Shown here: positions 54,416 to 62,775 of the stretch, in pieces
How positions within the stretch are numbered: the first letter of the stretch is position 1
How the letters are laid out: every line of letters begins with the position of its first letter
DNA from: an uncultured Prevotellaceae bacterium
GTDB lineage: Bacteria > Bacteroidota > Bacteroidia > Bacteroidales > Muribaculaceae
Direction: 5' to 3'
NCBI GenBank assembly: GCA_937916085.1
Contig: CALGGO010000060.1
Span: 8,545 to 72,544 of the forward strand
Length of the DNA stretch: 64,000 bases
Made by a program: the position numbers and the translations under genes
The notes under the pieces: generated by a model
The model's input: the letters and a program-made list of their open reading frames with translations, nothing else
Told to the model about the DNA's origin: nothing
Databases searched by the model: none

Positions 54416-54650
54416 AGCAATAATAGTCTATAGGTGTTTATCAGGCACAAAGATAACGCTCATTTTTGATAATGGCAAATAGTTTTGCTTATTTCTACGG
54501 AACTATGAAACTTCCCACGCGTCAATCTCACAAAAATCACATCGTGATGTAAGAATATTAACTACGGATTATTCTGATTGTTTTGATAAAATGCCCCAAA
54601 TGCCTAATAACCGATCCCATGTATATTTCGTTAATTGATAAAATTGTTCT

Positions 54651-56192
54651 CTACATGTTAAAATAGCTGCTGCGGTCGAGGTTGCGGTAGCCGATGGCTT
54701 CCATGATGTGGTGCTGGCGGACGGTGACGCTGGCGTCGAGGTCGGCGATGGTGCGGGCGACTTTGAGGATGCGGTCGTAGGCTCTCGCGCTCATGTTCAT
54801 CTTGGTGATGGCCTCGCGTAGTTTTTCCATTCCTTCGGTGTCGGGTTCGGCGTATTTGTGGAGCAGGGCTGTCGTCATCTGTGCGTTGCAGTGGATGCCG
54901 GGATGGTTCTTGTAGCGCAGGCTCTGGATGGCGCGGGCTTTGATGACGCGTTCCCTAATCGCAGAGCTTGGTTCGCCTGGCGCTTTGCTCGACATCTGGT
55001 CGAAGTTCACTGGCTGCACTTCGACCTGCAGATCGATGCGGTCAAGCAACGGCCCTGAAATCTTACCCATATATTGATGCCGCTGATGCGGTGTGCAGAT
55101 GCACTGCTTGGTGGGGTGTCCGTAGTAACCGCAAGGGCATGGATTCATCGACGCCACAAGCATGAACGAGGCGGGATAGTCGATGCTGTACTTGGCTCGG
55201 CTGATGTTAATGTGGCGGTCCTCAAGCGGCTGGCGCATCACCTCAAGGACGCTGCGGTTGAACTCAGGCAACTCGTCAAGAAAGAGTACCCCATTGTGGG
55301 CAAGACTAATCTCCCCAGGCGTGGGATAAGTGCCGCCGCCAACCAGAGCCACTGGCGAAATAGTGTGATGCGGAGCGCGATAGGGTCGCACGGAGAGTAG
55401 GGTAGTGCCTTGCGAGAGTTTGCCTGCCACGCTGTGGATTTTGGTAGTCTCGAGAGCCTCTCCGAGCGTGAGTGGCGGCAGGATTGACGGCAGTCGCTTC
55501 GCCATCATCGACTTGCCGCTGCCCGGCGAACCGATAAGCATGATGTTGTGCCCTCCGGCGCATGCCACCTCAAAGGCGCGTTTCACCATTTCCTGGCCTT
55601 TCACCTCGCTGAAGTCGTAGGTGAAAGCGCTTTGCGCGCGTGCAAACTCGGCGCGGGTGTCAACCACCGTAGGCTCAAGGATTATCTCGTTTTTGAAGAA
55701 CTGAATCACCTCGGTGATGTTCTCTACTCCATAGACGTTGAGGTTATTGACTACGGCAGCCTCGGTGGCGTTGAAGCGGGGCAGGATAAAGCCGTCGAGC
55801 TGCATCTCGCGGGCGAGGATTGCCATGGGCAGCGCGCCCTTGATGGGTTTCACCGAGCCGTCGAGCGAGAGTTCGCCCATAATCATATAGCGACCCAGCT
55901 TTTCGGTGCCTATTTTTTCGTCGCTGGCGAGGATGCCGATGGCGATGGGCAGGTCGTAGGCTGAGCCTTCCTTCTTGATGTCGGCGGGCGACATATTGAT
56001 TACCACCGCCTTATGAGGGAATTTGATCCCCACGTTGGCAATGGCGCACTTCACGCGTTCAAAACTCTCTTTCACCGCCGCGTCGGGAAGTCCCACGAGC
56101 ACGTAGCCCGTGCCCCAGTCCACCGAGACCTCAATCTCGACGGCGATGGCGTCAATTCCCTGCAGTGCGGCACCAAGTATTTTGTTTAGCAT
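54651..56192 (-). CDS. comM: Mg-chelatase-like AAA ATPase (YifB/ComM)
   Basis: A 513-residue ComM-type helicase: N-terminal Lon-protease-like ChlI domain (about 20-140), AAA core with Walker A GSPGSGKS (about 220) and Walker B LFLDELPEF, zinc-like NPCPCGYYGHP motif, and the C-terminal magnesium-chelatase domain. ComM aids branch migration during transformation recombination in some bacteria; the gene is also widespread in non-competent ones. Leader carries CTTGTTNN octamers ending 25 bp before the ATG. Confidence 0.95.
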   Translation of the reverse strand: MLNKILGAALQGIDAIAVEIEVSVDWGTGYVLVGLPDAAVKESFERVKCAIANVGIKFPHKAVVINMSPADIKKEGSAYDLPIAIGILASDEKIGTEKLGRYMIMGELSLDGSVKPIKGALPMAILAREMQLDGFILPRFNATEAAVVNNLNVYGVENITEVIQFFKNEIILEPTVVDTRAEFARAQSAFTYDFSEVKGQEMVKRAFEVACAGGHNIMLIGSPGSGKSMMAKRLPSILPPLTLGEALETTKIHSVAGKLSQGTTLLSVRPYRAPHHTISPVALVGGGTYPTPGEISLAHNGVLFLDELPEFNRSVLEVMRQPLEDRHINISRAKYSIDYPASFMLVASMNPCPCGYYGHPTKQCICTPHQRHQYMGKISGPLLDRIDLQVEVQPVNFDQMSSKAPGEPSSAIRERVIKARAIQSLRYKNHPGIHCNAQMTTALLHKYAEPDTEGMEKLREAITKMNMSARAYDRILKVARTIADLDASVTVRQHHIMEAIGYRNLDRSSYFNM

Positions 56193-56274
56193 AGCGTCTT
56201 ATTTTAGCTAACAAGTAAACGAGCTAACAAGCAAACAAGTCAATAGTTGTCAATGTCGCTTGTATATTCCTAAT

Positions 56275-57300
56275 TTATAATAAATTTTCTAAAAACTGCC
56301 GGGCTTTGACGGGGTCGTCGCCACGATATTGCTGCTGTCCCAGCGAGTCGGTGACGATGATGGTGGGCGTGGTGTTCACCTGCAAGCTCATGATTTCGCC
56401 ATTCATCATTGAGCCAGGCACCCAGTAATGCTTCCATGGGGTGTCGTGCTGGTGGGTGGCGCAGTACCATCCCGTTGAGTCGATGTCGAGGCTGATGTCC
56501 ATCACCTGCACCTGAGCGAGGTTAAGCGTCTTCAACTCGTCAAAAATGATTTTGCGGTTATTCATGCCCAAATCCCTGTCCCAGAAGACGATTACCGACG
56601 GTCTATCGCCAGCGATCTTTGCCATTTGGAAGTCGCCTGTGCTTTGCTCAAAAATGTTGAGTGAGATGATTTTTGTGGCGGGCTTCTTGTTTCTAGCCTT
56701 GAGCAGGCTGTAGCTGGCTACTAACGACTCGGGTTTTGCGCTGTCGTCGATTTTCTCCAGTAGCTTGTCGATTGCGGTGTCATCGCCGGGACTGTAGTCG
56801 AGCAGCACGAGCACAGTAGAGACAACGCTCTTGGGGTTATCCTTCACATAGTTCTCAATGGCGGTGTTTAGCGCCTGACTATTAGCCGATTTATACTCGG
56901 TTTTGTGCTTGACCATAAAGGTGTTATATTGCTCTGCCATCTCCGAGCCTTTCACGTCAAGTTCATAAGGCTCAAGGATTTTGCCCTTCACCTCCAGCTT
57001 GTCGCCGCCAGCGACAACAAGTTTGACAATGGGCACATTCACTTTGTTATACACCATGAGCAGCGAGGGATTAGCGCAAGTGCCCTCAATCTCAAACGCG
57101 TTGTTCTCGCATTTCGTCCAGTAATCAACGATGCCGCCGTCGGCACCGCTATACACCACTTTCACCTGTTGAGAGCCAAGACCTTGCAGCTCCACCTTCA
57201 CCTTAAACGGCTTGTTCTCCTTCTTGCAGCCGCACATCACCGCTAGCGCCAGCACTAAGCACGCCATCAACAGCACGCGGCTCTTATAGTCTCTTGTCAT
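56275..57300 (-). CDS. DUF4369/thioredoxin-fold lipoprotein
   Basis: A 341-residue lipoprotein from ATG 57300 (a second ATG at 57309 is possible). Lipobox around LAVMC/GC at residues 21-25. The N-terminal beta domain (about 30-130) fits DUF4369, common in Bacteroidales TlpA-like proteins, and the C-terminal part (about 200-341) looks like a thioredoxin fold but has no CxxC (the equivalent stretch is DRDLGMNNRK), so it cannot be a normal disulfide oxidoreductase. Envelope function unknown. Confidence 0.8.
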   Translation of the reverse strand: MTRDYKSRVLLMACLVLALAVMCGCKKENKPFKVKVELQGLGSQQVKVVYSGADGGIVDYWTKCENNAFEIEGTCANPSLLMVYNKVNVPIVKLVVAGGDKLEVKGKILEPYELDVKGSEMAEQYNTFMVKHKTEYKSANSQALNTAIENYVKDNPKSVVSTVLVLLDYSPGDDTAIDKLLEKIDDSAKPESLVASYSLLKARNKKPATKIISLNIFEQSTGDFQMAKIAGDRPSVIVFWDRDLGMNNRKIIFDELKTLNLAQVQVMDISLDIDSTGWYCATHQHDTPWKHYWVPGSMMNGEIMSLQVNTTPTIIVTDSLGQQQYRGDDPVKARQFLENLL

Positions 57301-57575
57301 AAAAAGCATAATGTTTTAGTTATTGTTGGCAAAATTAACCAAAACCGTGATAACTGCAAAATTGTCGTGGCAATTTTTTGTTGTTATGACGATGATTGGC
57401 TTTTACGCTTTGCTGGTTTTGTCGCTTTGCTGAACTATGCCCATGTTTCCAGAGCTCTCCTTTTTTTCCAAAAATCAAAAAGTTATTAACAAGTGGGTGT
57501 TTTTGGGGCGCTTTTATTAGGATGGCGTCAATTAAAAGTTATAATTTTGCACGACGAAATAACGAAGTTGTTGAA

Positions 57576-58061
57576 ATGAAGCGAAAAAACATACTTTGGG
57601 GCTGGGCGATGCTTGTTGTGGCAATGATTTGCTGCTGGGCGTTCACCTCGTGTGGCGACGACAAGGCTAAGGACGAGCCCAAGAGCCAGCTGATGGGAGC
57701 ATGGGAGTATGAGAAAGACCCCGTAGTCCTTGCGCAGCTCGAAGCTATGCTGGTGGCACAGCTCCAGCAGGAAGGCGCCTTGACCCAAGAAAACATACAG
57801 ATACTTCAAAAGGTAAAGGAGATTATCGCTACTGGCGACTTTGTGGTATATCTTAAAGAAGATGGCGAGACAAGGCTTTACCTATATGACGAGAATGGCT
57901 TGGGAATTTTTGTCTCGGGCACGTGGCTGTTGACCGATAAGGCGTTGCTGCTGCAAGTGCGAGACTTAACGCTGGCGGTGACAAACATTAGCTTTGACGG
58001 CACAACGCTAAGCTGCACGATAGGTGACTTGCCGCTGAAGTTCAAAAAATACAGAAACTGA
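57576..58061 (+). CDS. Small lipoprotein, possibly lipocalin-like
   Basis: A 161-residue protein from ATG 57576; the longer upstream frame is not supported. Lipobox FTSC at residues 24-27. The mature part begins LMGAWEYEKDP and shows repeated beta strands (YLKEDGETRLYLYDE, SGTWLLTDKALLLQV) like the small lipocalin-type proteins of Bacteroidales. A TAATTTTG box at 57542-57549 gives a leader of about 20 nt. Confidence 0.75.
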   Translation: MKRKNILWGWAMLVVAMICCWAFTSCGDDKAKDEPKSQLMGAWEYEKDPVVLAQLEAMLVAQLQQEGALTQENIQILQKVKEIIATGDFVVYLKEDGETRLYLYDENGLGIFVSGTWLLTDKALLLQVRDLTLAVTNISFDGTTLSCTIGDLPLKFKKYRN

Positions 58062-58077
58062 CATTTTTATTCACGAG

Positions 58078-58111
58078 CAACGCATCTGTTCAACCTTGAG
58101 CAGATGCGTTG
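58078..58111 (+). terminator. Terminator after the lipocalin-like gene
   Basis: CAACGCATCTG paired with CAGATGCGTTG (11 bp, 12-base loop), 17 bp after the stop, followed by TTGTGTTAT. Confidence 0.75.
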
Positions 58112-58120
58112 TTGTGTTAT

Positions 58121-58222
58121 GGCGGTTATATCAAATAACTATAACAACTAAATCAACAACCAAAACAACAAAAACGTTGTGCATGTTGTGGTTATGTTGT
58201 TGCTGTTGTTTTATATAGCGCC
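58121..58222. repeat. Long imperfect inverted repeat of CAAC/GTTG words
   Basis: GGCGGTTATAT at the left and TTATATAGCGCC at the right enclose CAACAACC-type words pairing with GTTGTTG-type words. It sits between the convergent lipocalin-like and ridA genes and may be a second terminator. Confidence 0.65.
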
Positions 58223-58246
58223 TTAATAGGTCGAGCGTGGCAATTA

Positions 58247-58627
58247 TCACTCCACGGCAATCATCTCAATCTCTACGAGAGCGCCTTTGGGCAAGTCCTT
58301 AACGGCAAATGCCGAGCGGGCGGGGAAAGGCTGTTCAAAGAACTCGGCATAGACCTCGTTCATGGGAACGAAGTTGGCGATGTCGCTAAGTAGCACGGTG
58401 GTCTTCACCACGTTGCCCAGGTCGAGACCCGCGCTCTTGAGAATGGCTTGAGCGTTGAGCAGCGACTGGCGTGTCTGCTCCTTGATGCCTCCCTCGGGGA
58501 AAGCGCCAGTGGCGGGGTCGATGGGGAGTTGACCTGAGAGGAAAATCATTTTACCCTGGGCAGCGATGCCCTGACTGTAAGGTCCAATAGCGGCAGGTGC
58601 CGCAGCAGTGTTTAAAGCAGTTTTCAT
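58247..58627 (-). CDS. ridA: RidA family reactive imine/enamine deaminase
   Basis: A 126-residue RidA protein that hydrolyses reactive enamine/imine intermediates such as 2-aminoacrylate. The conserved GPYSQG start, FLSGQLPIDP and the substrate-binding Arg in PARSAFAV are present. Full length. A TAACTTTG box (about 58671-58664, minus strand) is a plausible -7 element. Confidence 0.95.
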   Translation of the reverse strand: MKTALNTAAAPAAIGPYSQGIAAQGKMIFLSGQLPIDPATGAFPEGGIKEQTRQSLLNAQAILKSAGLDLGNVVKTTVLLSDIANFVPMNEVYAEFFEQPFPARSAFAVKDLPKGALVEIEMIAVE

Positions 58628-58873
58628 TGTGATAATAGTGTATTATGAAAAAAAATTGTTTAGTGCAAAGTTACAACATTTTCTTGAAAACCACTTGTGA
58701 GAACAGAAAAAAACGGCAATCTCAAGGTGCTTAATCATGGCAGAGACGGTATTTGGGCAGAAAGTTTATGAGTTTTTTAAAAAAATTTTGTTTTTGTTGT
58801 AACATTTTGTGCTACCTTTACGTCTTGATTTTTGAGACGACTTTTATTCAAAGACTAAATAACATTTTTAATC

Positions 58874-59329
58874 ATGAAGAAATTATTAGTTTTAGCGCTA
58901 GTGGCGATGATTGGTGCCACAGCATTCAGCAAGACAATCGATGAGGTGTTCAACGCTTTTCCAAAGGCCGACAATGTGCAGGACATGGTTCTTGACGAGA
59001 GTATGCTCGGCATGGCGATGAGCATGGGAGCTGACCAGTCGGGGGCTCTTAAAGGCATCAAATCAATGAGGATTATTGCTATTGAGGACCCCACAAGCGA
59101 GCAGGTGGCAATCGCCAAGGGAATTTGTGAGGAAGGTGTCGATGGCTTTGACGTGATGGTCGATGCCAGTGAGAAAGGCGAGACAGCGTTAATCCTCACA
59201 CAAGGCGATGACAAGGTAATAAACAAAATGCTCATTATCGCAGTGGAGGAGGATAACGTGGCTATTGTCTTAATGGAAGGCGACATCAACCCCGATTACG
59301 CTGATAAATATGTGAATTTCGGCAAATAG
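58874..59329 (+). CDS. DUF4252 secreted protein, first of sigma operon
   Basis: A 151-residue exported protein; signal peptide 1-20 (ending AFSK). The mature domain fits DUF4252 (alternating strands with ILTQGDDKVINKMLIIAVEEDN). It lies 12 bp before an ECF sigma factor, and a second DUF4252 gene ends the operon. DUF4252 proteins flank ECF sigma/anti-sigma pairs in many Bacteroidales; role unknown. A weak promoter (TTTG 58787, TACCTTTA 58813) lies upstream. Confidence 0.82.
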   Translation: MKKLLVLALVAMIGATAFSKTIDEVFNAFPKADNVQDMVLDESMLGMAMSMGADQSGALKGIKSMRIIAIEDPTSEQVAIAKGICEEGVDGFDVMVDASEKGETALILTQGDDKVINKMLIIAVEEDNVAIVLMEGDINPDYADKYVNFGK

Positions 59330-59341
59330 TTGCACGTGTTG

Positions 59342-59845
59342 ATGAACGCCGACGAGTTTAAACAGCAGTTCCTGCCTCTTAATGCCAAGCTTTACAAGGT
59401 GGCTTACCTTATGCTCGGCAACGAGGACGACGCTAAGGATGCCGTGCAGGATGCCTACATGAAGATGTGGAGCCACCGCGACTCGTTAGCCCACATTGAC
59501 AACCCGCAAGCCTACTGCGTGACGCTCGTCCGCAACCTGTGTCTCGACCGACACCGGGCGGCAAGCATCGACATAGTCGATAAACCTCCCGAGGAACTGC
59601 CCATTGCCAGTGGCTACGACACCTCGCAGCACATCGAGCGGCAGCAGACGGCACAACTGCTCAATCAATGCCTGGCGCGGCTGCCGGCACAGCAGCAGCA
59701 AGTGGTGCGATTGCGCGACCTGAGCGGCTGCTCGATGCAGGAGATAGAGAAAGCCACAGGCCTCACAGCGGTCAATGCTAGAGTGCTCCTGAGCCGAGCG
59801 AGAAAAACATTAAGAGCTCAATTCCAAAACATCCTATCATCATGA
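59342..59845 (+). CDS. ECF-type RNA polymerase sigma factor
   Basis: A 167-residue sigma-70 factor of the extracytoplasmic-function class from ATG 59342 (in-frame TTG at 59330 rejected). Region 2 (DDAKDAVQDAYMKMWSHRD, about 33-51) and region 4 (LSGCSMQEIEKATGLT, about 125-140) are clear. The stop overlaps the start of the next gene (ATGA), implying translational coupling with its membrane-bound antagonist. Confidence 0.92.
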   Translation: MNADEFKQQFLPLNAKLYKVAYLMLGNEDDAKDAVQDAYMKMWSHRDSLAHIDNPQAYCVTLVRNLCLDRHRAASIDIVDKPPEELPIASGYDTSQHIERQQTAQLLNQCLARLPAQQQQVVRLRDLSGCSMQEIEKATGLTAVNARVLLSRARKTLRAQFQNILSS

Positions 59846-60546
59846 ACAAGAAAGATTTAGACCAATTGCTAAGCAAGTTCTACAACGGCGAGACCACTCT
59901 CGACGAGGAGCAACAGCTGCGCCAAGCTCTTGCCGGTGATGATGCCGATGCCATGCTTATGCAGGCACTGGACCAAATGGGTGACGAGGTGGAAGTGCCA
60001 GCCAATTTAGAGGCGTCGCTCAGCGACAAGATTGACGAGTGGGAGGCGGCAGAGCCGAGCGAGGCACAGGAAAATCACAAGGCAAAGGTCGCTCCGTTGT
60101 TCTGGAAACGCACCGCCTGGGCGGCAGCGGCAAGTGTGGCGGTGATAGCGGCAGTAGGGTGGTGGCTTATTCGTAACAACTCTCAGCAGGCGCCAGGGGA
60201 GAATCCTCCCGTGATTATAGCTGAAGTTACTGAGGACCCCGCTCAAGCCCCCTCATCTCAAATCGTGGAACCTGAAAACGATAATGTTTTGCCAGCGCAG
60301 CCGCAACCAAAGCCAGAATCGTTGCCCAATGCCAAGCCCGCAAGTGCCTATAAAAATAAGGTGGAGCATCTGGCGCAGGCAAGCGAAATGCAGCGCGAGG
60401 AGCAACTCGGTGCCAGCGACGAGGAGATAGCTCTTGCGGCTCTCGAGAAGTTCTCGACAGTCCTCAATAAAGGCATGGACCAACTCGACAATGCCAACGA
60501 GAAAATCAACTATATCAACAATACAATTCAGCAACATTTAATATAA
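59842..60546 (+). CDS. Probable membrane anti-sigma factor
   Basis: A 234-residue protein: cytoplasmic N-terminus of about 85 residues (LLSKFYNGETTLDEEQQL, a common start in Bacteroidetes anti-sigma factors), one membrane helix at about 92-110, and a Pro/Gln-rich extracytoplasmic part with a helical C-terminus. No FecR domain. Position and topology, not a domain hit, support the anti-sigma call. Confidence 0.75.
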   Translation: MNKKDLDQLLSKFYNGETTLDEEQQLRQALAGDDADAMLMQALDQMGDEVEVPANLEASLSDKIDEWEAAEPSEAQENHKAKVAPLFWKRTAWAAAASVAVIAAVGWWLIRNNSQQAPGENPPVIIAEVTEDPAQAPSSQIVEPENDNVLPAQPQPKPESLPNAKPASAYKNKVEHLAQASEMQREEQLGASDEEIALAALEKFSTVLNKGMDQLDNANEKINYINNTIQQHLI

Positions 60547-60548
60547 TC

Positions 60549-61004
60549 ATGAAAAGGACAATTTTTATACTCATTCTCATGCTCGCAGTGGGCATGACGG
60601 CAAGCGCGAAGGAGTCGTTTGCCAAGCAATTCAAGGGCAAGGAAGGTTTTGCCTGTGTCACAATAGGCAAGGCGGCGATGAAGATGATGCCGGTACAGAG
60701 CAAAAGCAACCTCAAGATTGGCTCTATTGCCGACAAGGTTGACCACCTGGAAATCGTTTCGGCGAGCACACCGCAAGCTGCCCAAAAACTCACTAAGGCA
60801 TGCAACAACTGGATAGAGAGAGACAACTTTGAAAGTGTTCTCGACGTTGATGAAGGTGGGCAACAGGCGTCAATCTATGCCAAGACTGGTAGCGACCAAA
60901 ACGTGTTCCTGCTGTTGGAACACGAAAAAGAGACGACCTCGGTCATCATCATCTACGGTACCATGACACTCGATGACATGAATGGTGTGATGGGTGGTCA
61001 ATGA
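60549..61004 (+). CDS. Second DUF4252 secreted protein
   Basis: A 151-residue exported protein; signal peptide 1-20 (ending ASAK). Same fold class as 58874-59329 (EHEKETTSVIIIYGTMTLDDM near the end). It starts two bases after the anti-sigma stop, completing a four-gene operon. Possibly a signal or target of the sigma system. Confidence 0.8.
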   Translation: MKRTIFILILMLAVGMTASAKESFAKQFKGKEGFACVTIGKAAMKMMPVQSKSNLKIGSIADKVDHLEIVSASTPQAAQKLTKACNNWIERDNFESVLDVDEGGQQASIYAKTGSDQNVFLLLEHEKETTSVIIIYGTMTLDDMNGVMGGQ

Positions 61005-61031
61005 CAATCGCCTTCACCACTTGAAAAGCAG

Positions 61032-61064
61032 CATCCCTCATGAGCTATAAGCCCGTGAGGGATG
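61032..61064 (+). terminator. Terminator of the ECF/DUF4252 operon
   Basis: CATCCCTCA paired with TGAGGGATG (9 bp, 15-base loop), 27 bp after the stop, followed by TGTTGTTG. Confidence 0.7.
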
Positions 61065-61154
61065 TGTTGTTGCGTTGATATATGATTCTAAACCATAGCA
61101 GGTCGAAGCCGCAGTTGCCCTTAATAACAAATCATATTATTAGCGAAGCCCAAC

Positions 61155-61196
61155 TATGAACTCTGAACTATGAACTCTGAACTATGAACTCTGAAC
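61155..61196 (+). repeat. Heptad array, three perfect 14-bp copies
   Basis: TATGAAC and TCTGAAC alternate three times, ending at the stop end of the convergent panB gene. Confidence 0.9.
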
Positions 61197-61201
61197 TAAA
61201 C

Positions 61202-62020
61202 CTAGTAGCTTTCGGCTTCGTTGGGGAAATTGCCGTTCTTCACGTCTTCCACATAGTGGTTAACCGAGTCGATGATTTGCTCGCCCAGGTTGTTGTAGTG
61301 ACGCAGGAACTTGGGTTTGAAGCCCATGTTCATTCCCAGCATGTCTTGGATTACCAAAACTTGACCGTCGCAGTTCACGCCGGCACCTATGCCAATGGTG
61401 GGAATGCCCACGCTCTCGGTAACACGCTTGGCAAGTGCAGCTGGAATCTTTTCAAGCACAAGGGCGTAGCACCCTATCTCCTCCAGCATCTTGGCATCGT
61501 CGATGAGCTTCTGTGCCTCGGCATCTTCCTGAGCTCGCAAGGCATAAGTGCCAAACTGATAGATCGACTGAGGTGTCAATCCCAGATGTCCGCAGATGGG
61601 AATGCCTGTGCGGATTATCATCTCCAGAGCCTCGCGAATCTCGCTACCGCCCTCACACTTCACCGAGTCGATGCCAGTGCTTTGGATAAGACGCACGGCA
61701 TTCTCCTGAGCCTTGTAAGGGTCGCCCTGATAGGTGCCGAAAGGCATGTCGATGCAGGTTATGGCGCGTTTGCACGCCCGTGCCACAGTGCGACCATACA
61801 CTATCATGTCATCAAGAGTGATGGGTACCGTGGTGGCATTGCCCTGCATTACGTTGCTGGCACTGTCGCCCACGTGAATCATGTCGATGCCACCCTGCTC
61901 CACCAGCGACGCGATGGTGTAGTCGTAGGATGTCAATACTGCTATCTTCTCGCCAGTGCGCTTCATTTCACGGATGCGCTTGGTGGTGATTTTCTTGTTG
62001 TCGGTGACTAAATATCCCAT
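61202..62020 (-). CDS. panB: 3-methyl-2-oxobutanoate hydroxymethyltransferase
   Basis: A 272-residue ketopantoate hydroxymethyltransferase, first step of pantothenate synthesis. Signatures: LTSYDYTIASLVEQGGIDMIHVGDS near the start and the GHLGLTPQS block; IGIGAGVNCDGQVLV toward the end. Full length. Promoter region at 62047-62087 has a consensus TTTG-N19-TACCTTTG overlapping a sigma-54-like match. Confidence 0.96.
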   Translation of the reverse strand: MGYLVTDNKKITTKRIREMKRTGEKIAVLTSYDYTIASLVEQGGIDMIHVGDSASNVMQGNATTVPITLDDMIVYGRTVARACKRAITCIDMPFGTYQGDPYKAQENAVRLIQSTGIDSVKCEGGSEIREALEMIIRTGIPICGHLGLTPQSIYQFGTYALRAQEDAEAQKLIDDAKMLEEIGCYALVLEKIPAALAKRVTESVGIPTIGIGAGVNCDGQVLVIQDMLGMNMGFKPKFLRHYNNLGEQIIDSVNHYVEDVKNGNFPNEAESY

Positions 62021-62046
62021 TTTCTTATCATTTAAATAATGTGCTA

Positions 62047-62087
62047 CAAAGGTAGCGTTTTATTTTAATAATGCAAAGATTGTGCCA
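62047..62087 (-). promoter_or_regulatory. panB promoter: primary-sigma consensus overlapping a sigma-54-like site
   Basis: Minus strand TTTG (62077-62074), 19 bp, TACCTTTG (62054-62047) is a full Bacteroidetes consensus. The same DNA reads TGGCAC, five bases, TTGCA (62087 to 62072), a perfect -24/-12 pair whose -12 half overlaps the -33 box. The primary-sigma reading is sufficient on its own. Confidence 0.7.
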
Positions 62088-62160
62088 ATTAAATCCTCAA
62101 TTCACGCCTCTATTATATATTAATAATGTGTAGCCTCGCGGTGAGGTTGTTGTCATTGTC

Positions 62161-62258
62161 TTGCGGGCGTTGATGTTGTGGTGTGCGTGGTTGGTGTCGT
62201 TGTGTTGCGGGCGTTGATGTTGTGGTGGGTGTGGTTGGTGTCTGCGTTTTGCGGGCGT
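62161..62258. repeat. 44-bp tandem repeat upstream of the rRNA promoter
   Basis: TTGCGGGCGT starts at 62161, 62205 and 62249, an exact 44-bp period; the first two units are nearly identical, the third is cut short and runs into a GCGGG...CCCGC hairpin. G/T-rich on this strand. No gene seen in 62021-62401. Confidence 0.88.
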
Positions 62259-62401
62259 GAGTCCCGCAGGGGCCGCCCTCGGGCAGCCTCGGTGAAGCCC
62301 CGTCCTTGCCTTAGATCCGCCCCGTTTCCGCCCTGGAAGCCCCGTTTTTTTGTGAATAAACGTTAAATTTTTGTTTTTCCTGCATTTTTTTGTGAAAACA
62401 T

Positions 62402-62432
62402 TTTGCCGTGTGGAAAAGTCGTTGTAATTTTG
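62402..62432 (+). promoter_or_regulatory. rRNA operon promoter
   Basis: TTTG at 62402-62405, 19-bp spacer, TAATTTTG at 62425-62432: perfect Bacteroidetes consensus, about 340 bp before the 16S gene. Confidence 0.88.
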
Positions 62433-62775
62433 CATCGCTTTTCGGCTCACGAGGGCTCCGTCCCGAGTTGAGCGGTTTTTTTGACGCCCTGTCAAAAAGA
62501 CGCGCCGCGACGCCGGAGGGCGTTTATGAGATCATTGACATGTTTGCGATGAGGAAATCTGACAAGCAGGTGAGAGACAAGGAAGCGAGGATTCCGCGGG
62601 TCTCCCCGAGTCAAGATTCCAAGTGACAGGTGAGAAGATAGAGCGGCGCGCCCCGCCCCCTGAGGGGAGTCGGGAGTGGTGCCGCGAACCAATGAGGCGT
62701 TGTACGAAGGAGCGGGACCGGGAGTCGCTGTGGGCGTCATCTTTCAACACAGAGAAAAGAAAAAGACGATAATAC
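62433..62775 (+). other. rRNA leader
   Basis: Transcribed leader before 16S. A stem ACGCCCT...AGGGCGT (about 62482-62524) and a duplicated CAGGTGAGA word (62568, 62630) are visible. Processing sites cannot be fixed from sequence alone. No coding frame is believable. Confidence 0.6.

Noticed and set aside
54483..54500. Another sigma-54-like match (TGGCAAATAGTTTTGC) near 54475
   Set aside because: The GG-GC spacing is 11 rather than 10 bp, the -24 hexamer is off, and no gene lies downstream on that strand.
62408..62626. Small protein in the rRNA leader
   Set aside because: It begins inside the promoter and spans the transcribed leader; composition and position fit non-coding leader.
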